DNA from: Sphingomonas mucosissima
GTDB taxonomy: Bacteria; Pseudomonadota; Alphaproteobacteria; Sphingomonadales; Sphingomonadaceae
Direction of reading: 5' to 3'
Assembly (NCBI RefSeq): GCF_002197665.1
Contig: NZ_NBBJ01000005.1
Coordinates: 124,001-188,000, forward strand
Length of the DNA: 64,000 bases
A model generated the notes under the pieces. It worked only from the letters and a program-made list of their open reading frames with translations, made no database searches and was not told the origin of the DNA. Of the stretch, positions 20,047 to 28,402 are shown one piece after another; positions within the stretch are counted from its first letter, which is position 1; every line of letters begins with the position of its first letter. The translations under genes and the position numbers were made by a program.

Positions 20047-20420
20047 GCGTGAGGTCAATCACCGAAGCAAGCATCACAAGAAACGCAATGCTCCGGTGAC
20101 GTAATAATCCGATAATACGGGCTATGTTTAAATCTAAGAAGTTTAACCGTTAACAACTTTCAGGTTTGTTTAACGATGCAACTTTTGTCGAGTAAACACT
20201 AGACGGTATAGACTTGGCTTAGAAGCAATATAATACTTATAGTGTGTCAAACTATTTGAACGGGACTAGTCATGTACGAGACAGGTCGTGCCGCAGGTGA
20301 GACGGGTCGTTTTGACGTTCCGCAGACAACAGTCCAAATGTACTCCCACTCCAAGTGGTGACTTTCGTACCCTTAATAAGGAACTCACCACATCGAAAGG
20401 AGATCATTAGGGAATGTAAA
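20047..20420. other. A+T-rich intergenic region upstream of the helicase-like gene
   Basis: 374 bases without a firm gene. It is strikingly A+T-rich, with TTTAAC/GTTAAC motifs (one GTTAAC at 20149-20154) and a plausible but weak promoter (TTGGCT, 17 bases, TTATAG, near 20214-20242). A 29-codon open frame (20272-20361, MYETGRAAGE...) is present but has no known relatives I recognise. Being next to a probable replication protein, the region is a candidate origin, but no clear iterons are seen. Confidence 0.4.
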
Positions 20421-22109
20421 ATGCTATCGTCTGATTATTGCAAGACTATATCTAAACTTAGAATTGAGAGAACCTTGTATGAGTTCTCATCAGAACCATT
20501 CTTTGGTCTATTTGATGCTGCTATGAATGGGATGATCCCTCACCGATTCCATGTCATTTCATCGGAGCCGGGAAGTGGAAAAAGTAAGGGTATACAGAAG
20601 TATCTCCGGGAGTATCTCGACGGAGGTCGAGGGGGAGTTGATACAGGTATCATTATATTCCTAACCCGGCTCGATGAAATCAAGTCGTACATCAAAGGGG
20701 CAAGACTTTTAAGGGACGATTATGCTGTTTTGATATCTGGCGACCGGCGAGGTATTTTGAAGGAGTACGGCGGGAGTTCCAACCCAAACGAGGCTCCTAT
20801 CCTCTTCACCACAGCGCAGAGGTTCGAGGCCCGGTGTGGAAGTTCCTTTGAAGATTCGACCGACCTATTTTATCGTTCGAAGCCAAGGGCGCTGCGCATC
20901 TGGGATGAAGAATTCACACCCGCCAAGCCATCCACAATTACCCTTGATCGTATCAAAGAACTTCCCGCGCTTCTTCGCGGATCATTCAACGACCTCGTTT
21001 TAGAGGTAGAGAAGCTTGAAGCTAGCATGAATGCTGCGGTCGCTGGGGACGAGATTGTTATCCCTATTGCGATGGTGCCCGATGCTGTGCGGGCCATGGC
21101 GGATACGGGACTCGGTCCCAAAGACAGCAGGCGCAAGACGCTCGGCGCCTTGATTGAACTGGCAGGAAAGCCGACGCGGGTGATGGTGCCGCGCGGATCG
21201 TCACGCTCGATTATCGGGGAGGTTTCGCGATTTCCGCTCGATCTTGCCCCTTTATTCATTCTCGACGCCTCTGCGCGCGTTAGCGGTGCTTATGAAATCA
21301 TGGAGCGGGATGGTCTGCCGGTTACACGATATCCGGCTGTAGGGTTATCCTACCGGCCTGCAACGTTCCATCATCTGTTAACCGGCGCCGGTAAGATGAC
21401 CATGAAAAACAAGGGCAAGAGGAAGGTTGTCCTTCATGAGGCCGCTGAGATTATCAATCGCGATAAGGATCGTTGGCTAATAATTTACAGCAGGAACGAT
21501 GGAATTGACCTTGAGAAAGAACTCAAGGACCTATGCTTCGACCCTTCAAGGTTGGAGTTCGTATATTGGGGAAATCATCGAGCAAGCAACGACTATAGGG
21601 ATTGTAAAAAGGTTATCGTTCTAGGTCTGATGCGTTACCCGGAAGATGGATATGAGGGGAAGCGTCTTTCCTACCGTGCCAACCCCAAGATGCGTGGCGT
21701 CGATATAGATAATATAAGGGTTGGAGAAATTCGATCTACTATGTTGCAAGCTATAACTAGGTCTAATATCCGTAATCACGACGCCGGGTCGTGTGGAGCC
21801 TGCGAAGTATTCCTTGTAGACTCATGCAAAGACTTGCGGGATCATATCAAGGCCGCGTTCCCGGAGGCGGGGTACAACGAACTGCCTCCATCTGTTGTCA
21901 AGCTAGGTGGCAGGCAGCAAGACATATTGGACCATGTCGCAAGTCTCCCTGCTATCGACCTCCGACGTGGTATTGCAAGGAAGGCTATCTACGACGCGCT
22001 TGGCATAGAACGTGGCAACTTCGGCAAACTTGTTAGATGCCCCAAGTTTCAGAAGGCGGCAGCGGAATTAGGCGTCGCCGTAGAAAGAAGTAAGTTCGTT
22101 TTGCTGTAA
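20421..22109 (+). CDS. SF2-helicase-like ATPase, probable replication protein of the island
   Basis: 562 residues from ATG 20421. Walker A is EPGSGKSKG (Lys54) and a Walker B-like IWDEEF is at residues 161-165. Later blocks fit superfamily 2: LDASARVSG (motif III-like), YWGNHRASNDYRDCKKVIVLGLMRYP split as motif IV-V-like, and QAITRSNIRN in the place of motif VI. A C-terminal wing-helix-like tail follows. I infer a DNA helicase that starts or drives replication of the excised island; a DNA-processing defence role is possible. An in-frame GTG at 20355 would add 22 residues. AAAGGAG lies 18 bases before ATG 20421, too far for a good site, so the start is uncertain. Confidence 0.65.
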   Translation: MLSSDYCKTISKLRIERTLYEFSSEPFFGLFDAAMNGMIPHRFHVISSEPGSGKSKGIQKYLREYLDGGRGGVDTGIIIFLTRLDEIKSYIKGARLLRDDYAVLISGDRRGILKEYGGSSNPNEAPILFTTAQRFEARCGSSFEDSTDLFYRSKPRALRIWDEEFTPAKPSTITLDRIKELPALLRGSFNDLVLEVEKLEASMNAAVAGDEIVIPIAMVPDAVRAMADTGLGPKDSRRKTLGALIELAGKPTRVMVPRGSSRSIIGEVSRFPLDLAPLFILDASARVSGAYEIMERDGLPVTRYPAVGLSYRPATFHHLLTGAGKMTMKNKGKRKVVLHEAAEIINRDKDRWLIIYSRNDGIDLEKELKDLCFDPSRLEFVYWGNHRASNDYRDCKKVIVLGLMRYPEDGYEGKRLSYRANPKMRGVDIDNIRVGEIRSTMLQAITRSNIRNHDAGSCGACEVFLVDSCKDLRDHIKAAFPEAGYNELPPSVVKLGGRQQDILDHVASLPAIDLRRGIARKAIYDALGIERGNFGKLVRCPKFQKAAAELGVAVERSKFVLL

Positions 22110-22130
22110 CCTCACCAGGTCCGATCTAAG

Positions 22131-22199
22131 GCCCGTACAACGCATATTGTCGCATTAAGCTGGTTACCAGCCAAGATGCAGTTTTCGCTCTGTACGGGC
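22131..22199. repeat. nested inverted repeat between helicase-like gene and mucR-like gene
   Basis: GCCCGTACA (22131-22139) pairs perfectly with TGTACGGGC (22191-22199), enclosing a smaller hairpin GCTGG-TTA-CCAGC (22159-22171). It lies 22 bases after the helicase-like stop and 44 bases before the regulator start. It could be a structured leader, a terminator or an operator for the MucR-like protein. No T-run follows. Confidence 0.5.
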
Positions 22200-22242
22200 T
22201 TCAGAACGCAATCTAGAGCCTGTTCCAGGTAGAGGATGCTGC

Positions 22243-22779
22243 ATGAAAAACGAAAACAACAATCAGGTCGAACTCGCCACCGATCTTACGGTCGCTTGGC
22301 TGTCCAACCCAAACACCCGCGCCGCCGTAGATGACATACCCGCTTTCTTGAGGGCGGTGCATGATGCCCTTGGTGCGTTGGTGACGCCTGCCGCTCAAAC
22401 GGGTGATCAAGAAGCTACGGTGGAATACAAGCCTGCCGTTAGCGTGCGTAAGTCGCTGGCTGATCCCGAGTACATCGTTTCGATGATTGACGGTAAGAAG
22501 TACCGCAGCCTGACGCGGCACCTGAACGCTAATGGGTTGTCACCCGCCGACTACCGCGAGCGTTACGGGTTGAAACCCGATTACCCCCTAGTTGCCCCTG
22601 CATACTCGGCAGAGCGTCGGGCGATAGCCAAGCAGCTTGGGTTGGGTCGCAAGAAAGGGCAGAAGGTGGAGAAGGAAGTTGCTGCCGTCACTGCCACCAG
22701 GAAGCCAGCACCTAAGAAGCGGAAGAGTGCTGCCGATGCGAAAGAAGCAGCTAAGGCGCATCTTGGAGGCATTGAATAG
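22243..22779 (+). CDS. MucR/Ros-family transcriptional regulator with degenerate zinc finger
   Basis: 178 residues. The MucR pattern is clear: an N-terminal helical part (TVAWLSNPN), then EYIVSMIDGKKYRSLTRHL, YRERYGLKPDYPLVAPAY, and a Lys-rich tail. In Ros/MucR proteins the zinc is held by Cys-x2-Cys/Asp and two His. Here the first Cys is Ser80, Asp83 and His93 remain, and the second His position is Asn97, so zinc binding is doubtful. Zinc-free members of this family that still bind DNA are known (Mesorhizobium Ml proteins), so it may be functional. Likely regulator of the island or of host genes. The C-terminal 40 residues are highly basic. Confidence 0.85.
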   Translation: MKNENNNQVELATDLTVAWLSNPNTRAAVDDIPAFLRAVHDALGALVTPAAQTGDQEATVEYKPAVSVRKSLADPEYIVSMIDGKKYRSLTRHLNANGLSPADYRERYGLKPDYPLVAPAYSAERRAIAKQLGLGRKKGQKVEKEVAAVTATRKPAPKKRKSAADAKEAAKAHLGGIE

Positions 22780-22933
22780 AACTGATTAGCCTGTGGTTCA
22801 GCGCCAGGCCCGTGTGGAGGCACGGTATATGTTGTTTACTTTGGTACCGTCTCGCAACCTAGGTTAACGATCAAGGGGCAGGGCGACGATAATGTGATCA
22901 TCCGTTTCTCAGGCGAAAGAACCGTGAGACATG

Positions 22934-23113
22934 ATGAGTCAAAGCGACCTTGAGTACTTCTACCAGCGTGCCGAGGTAGAACTGAGAAGAGCCAGCAAGT
23001 CTAAGTGCCCTGAGGCGGTTAAGGCGCACTATGAACTGGCAGGGCACTATTTAGACCGTTTCTACAGCGGCGAGGAAGATGGGCGCAGTGTCCGACCGCA
23101 AGGCCTCCATTAG
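22934..23113 (+). CDS. small conserved-type hypothetical protein
   Basis: 59 residues, MSQSDLEYFYQRAEVELR..., with an Ala/Glu-rich helix and a segment KAHYELAGHYLDRFYSG. It resembles short proteins I have seen in sphingomonad genomes (a Tyr-rich helical pattern with AHYELA), role unknown. An ATG three bases earlier is also in frame. No strong ribosome site. The last bases overlap the next small gene. Confidence 0.6.
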   Translation: MSQSDLEYFYQRAEVELRRASKSKCPEAVKAHYELAGHYLDRFYSGEEDGRSVRPQGLH

Positions 23114-23261
23114 CGCCCGCATCGCTGAATTAGAGGCACAGGCGGCAGCGGCAGATTCACTCGCCAAGTCGCAAGCGTTTGCACATGAAGCAGATTTGCT
23201 TCGGATCAGGGCGGCACCGACGCCGTCCCGACAAGGGGTACTGCCGTTTTTCCGAAACTAA
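23079..23261 (+). CDS. small coiled-coil hypothetical protein
   Basis: 60 residues, with an Ala/Glu/Leu-rich helix (ISARIAELEAQAAAADSLAK) suggesting a short coiled coil. GAGGAAG lies just before ATG 23079; a GTG at 23088 is an alternative start. It overlaps the preceding gene by 35 bases in another frame, which suggests coupling. Function unknown. Confidence 0.45.
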   Translation: MGAVSDRKASISARIAELEAQAAAADSLAKSQAFAHEADLLRIRAAPTPSRQGVLPFFRN

Positions 23262-23953
23262 GGCGGGCGAGCCATTAAGGTATTCGCTGCCTCGAACAGA
23301 TTTGTGATCGCCCGCAGCCTGCTTCGTCCCACTTAGGTACCGCAGCGCCCATAGAGCGGCAGGGCAATTTGCCGTTAGGGATGACCGCCTGCGAGGCATC
23401 AATCATGCAATCGACAAGGAAGGCCCCAGTTCAAGGGCAGCTTCTTCCCTTACGCCTTGTCCAGTGCGGTGATGCCGACCTGGCACCATCCGGGCGCGAG
23501 AAGAATCATCGAGGCGAGCGACAGGGGCGAGGGCGTATCCAAGCCGCCATCGTTCCTACTATGTTCCGATACGTCTAAGGACGAAAATTGGGGCTTTCGC
23601 CGCCGCCGCGTTCATCTGCTGGCCCCTCAATCATGTGTGAGGGCAATGGGGGTTTTGGGTCGGCACTGCACGGTTTACTGAGAGCGTCTGGTGTTCTGGT
23701 CTAGGACTTCGGTCTGATTTAAACTTCTGTTGCAGCCCCGGAAGTGATCCGCCATCGTGTTGCCGCTGCCTGCGAGATTCAGGCAGTGGGGCGTCGTAAC
23801 CCCGGAAAGGAACCAGCCGGTCGTGTTTTCACGGCCGGGTGGCATGTGCGTATGTCCAGCCGGTGACGGTAAAGGCACATGCGCCTGTGGGGTTCCTCCG
23901 GGTTACGAACACCCGGCTCGCCGCCGGGACGCCCCTTGAACAGGAGGGGCTTT
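23262..23953. other. gene-free region with a strongly structured 3' part
   Basis: 692 bases. Short open frames at 23369-23578 and 23457-23681 have no recognisable features and I do not call them. From about 23626 onward the strand folds into many hairpins, culminating in the multi-stem block at 23767-23950 described separately. Confidence 0.5.
23767..23950 (+). ncRNA. candidate structured RNA / 5' leader with alternative stems
   Basis: Stems seen by eye: CTGCCTG/CAGGCAG (23767-23773, 23781-23787); a long closing stem of CCCGG (23802-23806) plus AGGAACC (23809-23815) with GGTTCCT-CCGGG (23891-23902); CCGGTCGTG/CACGGCCGG around a TTTT loop (about 23818-23839); GCATGTGC/GCACATGC (23842-23849, 23875-23882). 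CCGGGT (23898-23903) can pair with ACCCGG (23911-23916), but CCCGGC (23912-23917) can instead pair with GCCGGG (23923-23928). GCCCCT (23931-23936) pairs AGGGGC (23945-23950) and covers the Shine-Dalgarno of the gene at 23954. It matches no riboswitch class I can name. It could be a leader or an independent small RNA. Confidence 0.45.
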
Positions 23954-24406
23954 ATGCGCTGGATTATCTGCTTAATTGCATCTGTTTCACCGGTGTCTGC
24001 TGCGACAGCAGACACCGGCGACAAGGCTCTGTCTTGTATCGGAAAGGAAATCCGACTCGGCGCGGACGGATACAATCGAGATTACCGAGCCATATTCATT
24101 ATCAATGATAATGCGCAGTCGTGGAAGAAATACTCGCAAGAGAGTGGCGCTTCGTCCAGCGTTTGCGACGGCTTGCCATCGTGTGCGGTCGAGTATGGCT
24201 CTGTCGGCATGGTCATGAAGTCGTCAGAGTCCGGCACCCGTATTGACGCGAAACTAGACCGGGAAGACGGGCGGTTTACATGGTTTGAACGCCGCGAAGG
24301 ACGTATCAGCAGTATATACTCTTCTGATATCCCGCTTGTGAGCAAAATTGCTACCTGCTCTCTTACAGAACTACCGGCACAATCCAATAAGACGATGAAG
24401 TTCTAA
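23954..24406 (+). CDS. exported hypothetical protein
   Basis: 150 residues, beginning MRWIICLIASVSPVSAATA, a signal peptide likely cut after ASVSPVSA or a nearby Ala. The mature part has three to four Cys (SCIGKE, VCDGLPSCAVEYG, ATCSLTE) that may form disulfides. No family recognised. The start ATG 23954 is supported by AGGAGGGG at 23942-23949, which lies in a potential hairpin. It is followed four bases later by the zinc-ribbon/SHOCT gene, so the two probably form an operon. Confidence 0.72.
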   Translation: MRWIICLIASVSPVSAATADTGDKALSCIGKEIRLGADGYNRDYRAIFIINDNAQSWKKYSQESGASSSVCDGLPSCAVEYGSVGMVMKSSESGTRIDAKLDREDGRFTWFERREGRISSIYSSDIPLVSKIATCSLTELPAQSNKTMKF

Positions 24407-24410
24407 AGTC

Positions 24411-24839
24411 ATGCGTTGTAGCGGTTGCGGATCGACTATCAGGTTCGGTGGCGAGGCATGTCCATACTGCTTGCGCGACAAAAGCAGCGATCAAGCTGCT
24501 ACGGTCGCAACGGGCATTGGCGTTGTAATCGGTGGCTTCATCGGAAATCTGATTGCCGGGTTCGGCGGCATGATCATCGGCGGTCTGGCGCTCGGGATCA
24601 TCGCCGCAATTACCGCGGCATCGGGTAAGAGCCATTCTGCGAAGAAGCCGCCGCGTGTCCGTGTCGAGCCTTCTGCCGCTGCCGAACGGACGAAGCCTCG
24701 CCCTGTACCTGTCACGGTTGCCGCAGGCGGTGGCAGCGTGGAAGATCGCTTGGGCCGGTTAGATAGGCTCAAGACAGAAGGACTGTTGTCCGATGAGGAG
24801 CATCAGGCACAGCGCAAAACGATCATCGCAACGCTGTAG
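24411..24839 (+). CDS. zinc-ribbon, glycine-zipper and SHOCT-domain membrane protein
   Basis: 142 residues in three parts: an N-terminal zinc ribbon (CSGCGS at 3-8 and CPYC at 17-20), a Gly/Ile-rich hydrophobic stretch (about 34-68) that would span the membrane as a glycine-zipper, and a C-terminal SHOCT motif (RLGRLDRLKTEGLLSDEEH). SHOCT domains occur at the ends of many small membrane proteins and are thought to mediate interactions. Tightly linked to the upstream exported protein. Function unknown. Confidence 0.75.
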   Translation: MRCSGCGSTIRFGGEACPYCLRDKSSDQAATVATGIGVVIGGFIGNLIAGFGGMIIGGLALGIIAAITAASGKSHSAKKPPRVRVEPSAAAERTKPRPVPVTVAAGGGSVEDRLGRLDRLKTEGLLSDEEHQAQRKTIIATL

Positions 24840-25603
24840 GTCCGTACATCGCCTAGGAGCGCTTAGGCAGCCCAGCGACTTTATTGGTCGCCCCCGCATA
24901 GCCTGATGCCCTTAGGGGCGCTGTGAGGTGCCTTTCCGGGCATTCTACGGCATGTTCATCTTGGGTGGCTCCGACACTCGCCACGGCGAGCGCATCAAGC
25001 CGCCTCTTACGCCAACAATCCATACCCGCTTGCCTACAGGATTGCGGGATCACCAACGGACAAACAGCGACGTCCAAGCCGCCAGCTACCACCATCATCA
25101 CAACGCAGAATGCGTTCGCCACTTAGATCATTCAGCCATCCGCTTTCTTAGTGCCGTGTTCCTAACGGGATCGATCAGGGTAGTCCTCTTGATGCCAACC
25201 GCCCGGTCGCACCCAACCCTGTTTCTCGCCCAAATGCATGATCGCACGGCAACAGTCAGACCTAAAGCAAAAGCGGCGTGATGACGGCGCAAAGGCCCAA
25301 GAATATCGGAATCAGGATAATGTCGCGCATTAGGTGAACGTCTACCCCTTGCTGCCTTCCTGCAAGAGGAAGATCGACGTTTACCGATGTCGCATTGCGG
25401 AGAGCGCTGCACAGCATGCTTTAACGTGATCCGCTGCTAACCCTGGCGAACGAAGCGAACGATCTGCCGAGCATTGTTCGTAAACACTAGATAATCACAT
25501 CATTGAAAAGCCATCGCGCTGACCCGCCTTGACGCGATGGCTCCACCAGTGATTACCTAGCGCGCCCTAAGATACCACGTCCATTTCCAGCTCGTATTGT
25601 CCA
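24840..25603. other. gene-poor region between SHOCT gene and RTX gene
   Basis: 764 bases with no supported gene. Several short frames exist on both strands, none with a convincing start or motif. One tiny minus-strand frame, 25262-25330, encodes a 22-residue hydrophobic peptide (MRDIILIPIFLGLCAV...) and is noted as a finding. Confidence 0.5.
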
Positions 25604-27043
25604 TCAAACTAGGAGCGAAAGTGACTCCGGAGTGCTTAAGGGATATATACTACCGAATGCTGCCCTATATTCATCGCCAACAAAACCGATGTGAGGCGAG
25701 TCCGGAGCAACCAAATGTGGGTTCTCAAGAAGTGAGATTCCAAGATCACGTTGCCGATAACCGTCTATGACTATCGAACCCAGTCCACCGGCTAAGCTTA
25801 TTGACAGAACATTGGTCTGCTTATTCCAATTATACTCATTGCCCGCTTCATCGATGACATACTCGGGCTCCCATCCCCCACCGGGGTCCCAGCCAGTACC
25901 CCCGGAGAGCCCAACTCCGTTCACAAAAAGCGCATCGGCCTGGTCGGAGTCCGAAATGCGAACATTAACGCCGGCGTATCCAGCGGACGTAATAATTTCG
26001 AACACGTCACCACCAGTGCCGCCCGTCAGTATCGCGCCGTTCGGGTTCTCGATCGCCAAATAATCGCTTTGAGCGCCGCCGTCGAGCCTATCCGCGCCAT
26101 AGCCGCGTAAAACGTCTGAGCCATCACCGCCAAACAGAAAATCAATGTCTCCGTCGTCAACGAATACAAGCCCGAATTGGCTATCGAGATAGCCGGACAG
26201 GGTGTCGCTTCCACCCTCTCCGTACAGGTAATCCGACCCGTCGCCCCCCTCAAGGAAGTCTTTGTTAAGCCCGCCATAGAGATAGTCATCGCCGGTGCCA
26301 CCTAGAAGATGGTCGTCTCCTTCATACCCTCGAAGTGTATCGCTCCCGCCCTGCCCATATATAAAATCCCCGGCTGTAGTTCCGCCATATTGATTTGCCG
26401 CTTCGCTCCCTATCAGGAGACTTCTGCCAACTGCCCCCTGAGCCTTCAAATCGAGATTTGTAGTATCAAATGTCACGCCGCTTATGTCATAGTCCCCGGC
26501 CCGAACATTGCTCCCTTGATCAATCCAAGCGGCAGCTATTCCGGATCCATTTGTGTAATTGTAACCCGGTATAAGGACCGTAGGGTTTGGGCCGGGCGGG
26601 CCCATTTGACTCTCATATGCTTGGTAAGAGACCTGTCTTTCAATGCCAAGCTGAAAAAACCAATCATTTACTAATGCAACGTTTTCGCCCGCCGCATTAG
26701 TGTAGCGATTATTGTCGTACTTGCCCGAGATTGCGTGGCCGAGTTCGTGAGCGAGCCCGGAGACTAAAGTGTCCGCAACCGCATCGCCCCTTTTGCTGAT
26801 ATAATAGTTTCCCACGAAGTAGTCTGGATCTATCGCTATAATTCCTTGCCCGGGAATGGCGCCTGCCTGCTGACTCTGAAAAACAATTCTTATGTTCGTA
26901 CTGTTATTATTAAGCCAAGCGTCAATAGAGTAGGCGGCAAGCGGAGATCCTTCGTATATGTACCTCAACGCCTCTTCAACTTTTGACTTGAAGGTCTGAT
27001 CTCCCTCAATGCTAACTCGATGTTTTATGTCATCATAATTCAT
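25604..27043 (-). CDS. RTX (hemolysin-type calcium-binding) protein with HELGH metalloprotease motif
   Basis: 479 residues. A zincin motif AHELGHAISGKYD places His99, Glu100 and His103 for zinc and catalysis. Residues about 228-320 are nonapeptide RTX repeats of the GGxGxDxLxG type (GGTGDDYLYGG, GGDGSDYLYGEGG), which fold as calcium-binding beta-rolls. There is no N-terminal signal peptide, as expected for type I secretion by a C-terminal signal. GAAGGGG lies seven bases before the start. No type I secretion genes are in the island or elsewhere in the window, so export would need host machinery. It may be a secreted protease or effector carried as cargo. Confidence 0.87.
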   Translation of the reverse strand: MNYDDIKHRVSIEGDQTFKSKVEEALRYIYEGSPLAAYSIDAWLNNNSTNIRIVFQSQQAGAIPGQGIIAIDPDYFVGNYYISKRGDAVADTLVSGLAHELGHAISGKYDNNRYTNAAGENVALVNDWFFQLGIERQVSYQAYESQMGPPGPNPTVLIPGYNYTNGSGIAAAWIDQGSNVRAGDYDISGVTFDTTNLDLKAQGAVGRSLLIGSEAANQYGGTTAGDFIYGQGGSDTLRGYEGDDHLLGGTGDDYLYGGLNKDFLEGGDGSDYLYGEGGSDTLSGYLDSQFGLVFVDDGDIDFLFGGDGSDVLRGYGADRLDGGAQSDYLAIENPNGAILTGGTGGDVFEIITSAGYAGVNVRISDSDQADALFVNGVGLSGGTGWDPGGGWEPEYVIDEAGNEYNWNKQTNVLSISLAGGLGSIVIDGYRQRDLGISLLENPHLVAPDSPHIGFVGDEYRAAFGSIYPLSTPESLSLLV

Positions 27044-27424
27044 CTATGTTCCCCTTCTTGTTTAATGTCGGTTAACACGTTAACGTAGTCATCAGTTATC
27101 ACGTTAGGTAAACCTCTTGATCTCGACTCTTCTGCACACTCGTTTATGGAGTCTTGTGCCGAGAAAATGCCTATAAAGAAACAGTAAATCGTGACCTGCG
27201 GTTGTGCAAAACATCAAACTGTGGACGCATTGCCTATTCGAAACCCCAGTCCCACTATCTAAGGCACTCTCTGCAAACCAAATTAGCGCGGAGGGCGAGT
27301 GCACCTAGTAGGTTCAGCGGTGTCGTCGGCATCGTGCCTAACCTCATGCACGAAGAGGTGCTGAACGGGTTTGCTAATCGTCTTAACCCCCGCAATTCAC
27401 AACATGGCCCAGGAGGTGTATGGT
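27044..27424. other. divergent intergenic region with GTTAAC palindromes
   Basis: 381 bases between the RTX gene (minus) and the exported protein gene (plus). Two GTTAAC sites lie two bases apart (27071-27076, 27079-27084), the second within the 10-bp palindrome ACGTTAACGT (27077-27086), just upstream of the RTX gene. They are candidates for an operator. No gene supported. Confidence 0.45.
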
Positions 27425-27868
27425 ATGGTTATGAAGAGCCACGTCCCAATCATGATCTTGACGATCCTATCACCGGCTTTTGCAGAGCCGTCTTCAGCGG
27501 AGCAGCCGGACCAATCGCTCGTCTTTGACTTCCCGGACGGTGTCCGGGGCGGACACGGCAGAATACAGGGAGATGGTGAATGGCCCGTTAGTTCCGCACA
27601 TGGGAAGTGGCTCTCCCCCGGAGACATATATCTCAACACTATCCGTAATTGCGGCGGGACGAATGTGCGGCTGCCAGAAAGGCAATGGTCACACCACTTT
27701 TACATTTTGGCAGATAGTACATCGCGAAATAAATCTGTTGTGGCTTGTTTTAAAAAGCGGGTACCGAGAGACTTCTCGGTTTTTATAGGGTCTTCGGATT
27801 TGGCGACGGGTGAGCGCGATGATCGTCCATTTCAAGACCTCTGGACCCAACGGTCGAAGAACAAGTGA
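27425..27868 (+). CDS. exported hypothetical protein
   Basis: 147 residues from ATG 27425, chosen because AGGAGG (27411-27416) lies eight bases upstream and the protein then starts MVMKSHVPIMILTILSPAFA, a signal peptide. An in-frame ATG at 27371 would hide it. The mature part has two Cys (NCGGTN, VACFKK) and no recognised domain. A small secreted cargo protein of unknown role. Confidence 0.68.
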   Translation: MVMKSHVPIMILTILSPAFAEPSSAEQPDQSLVFDFPDGVRGGHGRIQGDGEWPVSSAHGKWLSPGDIYLNTIRNCGGTNVRLPERQWSHHFYILADSTSRNKSVVACFKKRVPRDFSVFIGSSDLATGERDDRPFQDLWTQRSKNK

Positions 27869-28402
27869 TAAAACTATGGGGGGAGAATGGAAAAGACAGC
27901 CGAACTCTAGGGATTACCTCCGGATGCGGCGTGTTTCGTCCGAAGACTGATTGAAATACTATTGGACCTTAGGGCCGTTTCTAGCACTTGCCGAACAGTG
28001 ATAGCGCGATAAACATAAGGCTGCCGGGTCAACTGGTTGTAAAAGCGCAGGAGTCGAGCCTCATCGAGGCTTTGCATGTAGGCCGCTTAGATCAAGTTGC
28101 AGGATCGGCAGGAGTTGAGGGTTTATCGCTAATTAGCGATCTAGGTCGCACGTTTACCAACCCGCTGAATAGCCGCGCGCGACACACCATATTTCGCCGC
28201 CATAGCGCCCAAGAAAGCGCCTTCGGCACGCGCCGCACTGATTTCCTGCTGTGCTGACGCTATTTGCTATGATCTAGCGATCGACTAGCACTTGGCACAT
28301 AGCAGTCTCTGTGCTACTTGCCACACACCACTCTAATGAAAGTCTGGCAATAAGGCGCAGGCTATAAGTAGACCGGAGAACTTAAACGAAGAACTAAACG
28401 AA
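27869..28402. other. gene-free region with a decayed recombinase-like fragment
   Basis: 534 bases. A minus-strand remnant at 28141-28266 is listed separately. The rest, including short inverted motifs such as TAGCAC...GTGCTA near 28287-28315, has no supported gene. Confidence 0.45.
28141..28266 (-). pseudogene. fragment of a helix-turn-helix C-terminus (resolvase-like)
   Basis: Between two stop codons the minus strand reads QIASAQQEISAARAEGAFLG then AMAAKYGVSRAAIQRV, the C-terminal helix-turn-helix pattern of serine resolvases and related proteins. No start codon precedes it; TAG lies immediately upstream. It differs from the intact serine recombinase at 28778, so it is a relic of another gene, perhaps left by earlier exchange. 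The fragment is short, so family identity is tentative. Confidence 0.45.

Noticed and set aside
23369..23681. Two overlapping short plus-strand frames in the island
   Set aside because: No domain, no ribosome site, and they precede the structured RNA-like region.
24853..25412. Short frames on both strands in the 764-base gap
   Set aside because: No conserved pattern; they overlap each other in opposite directions.
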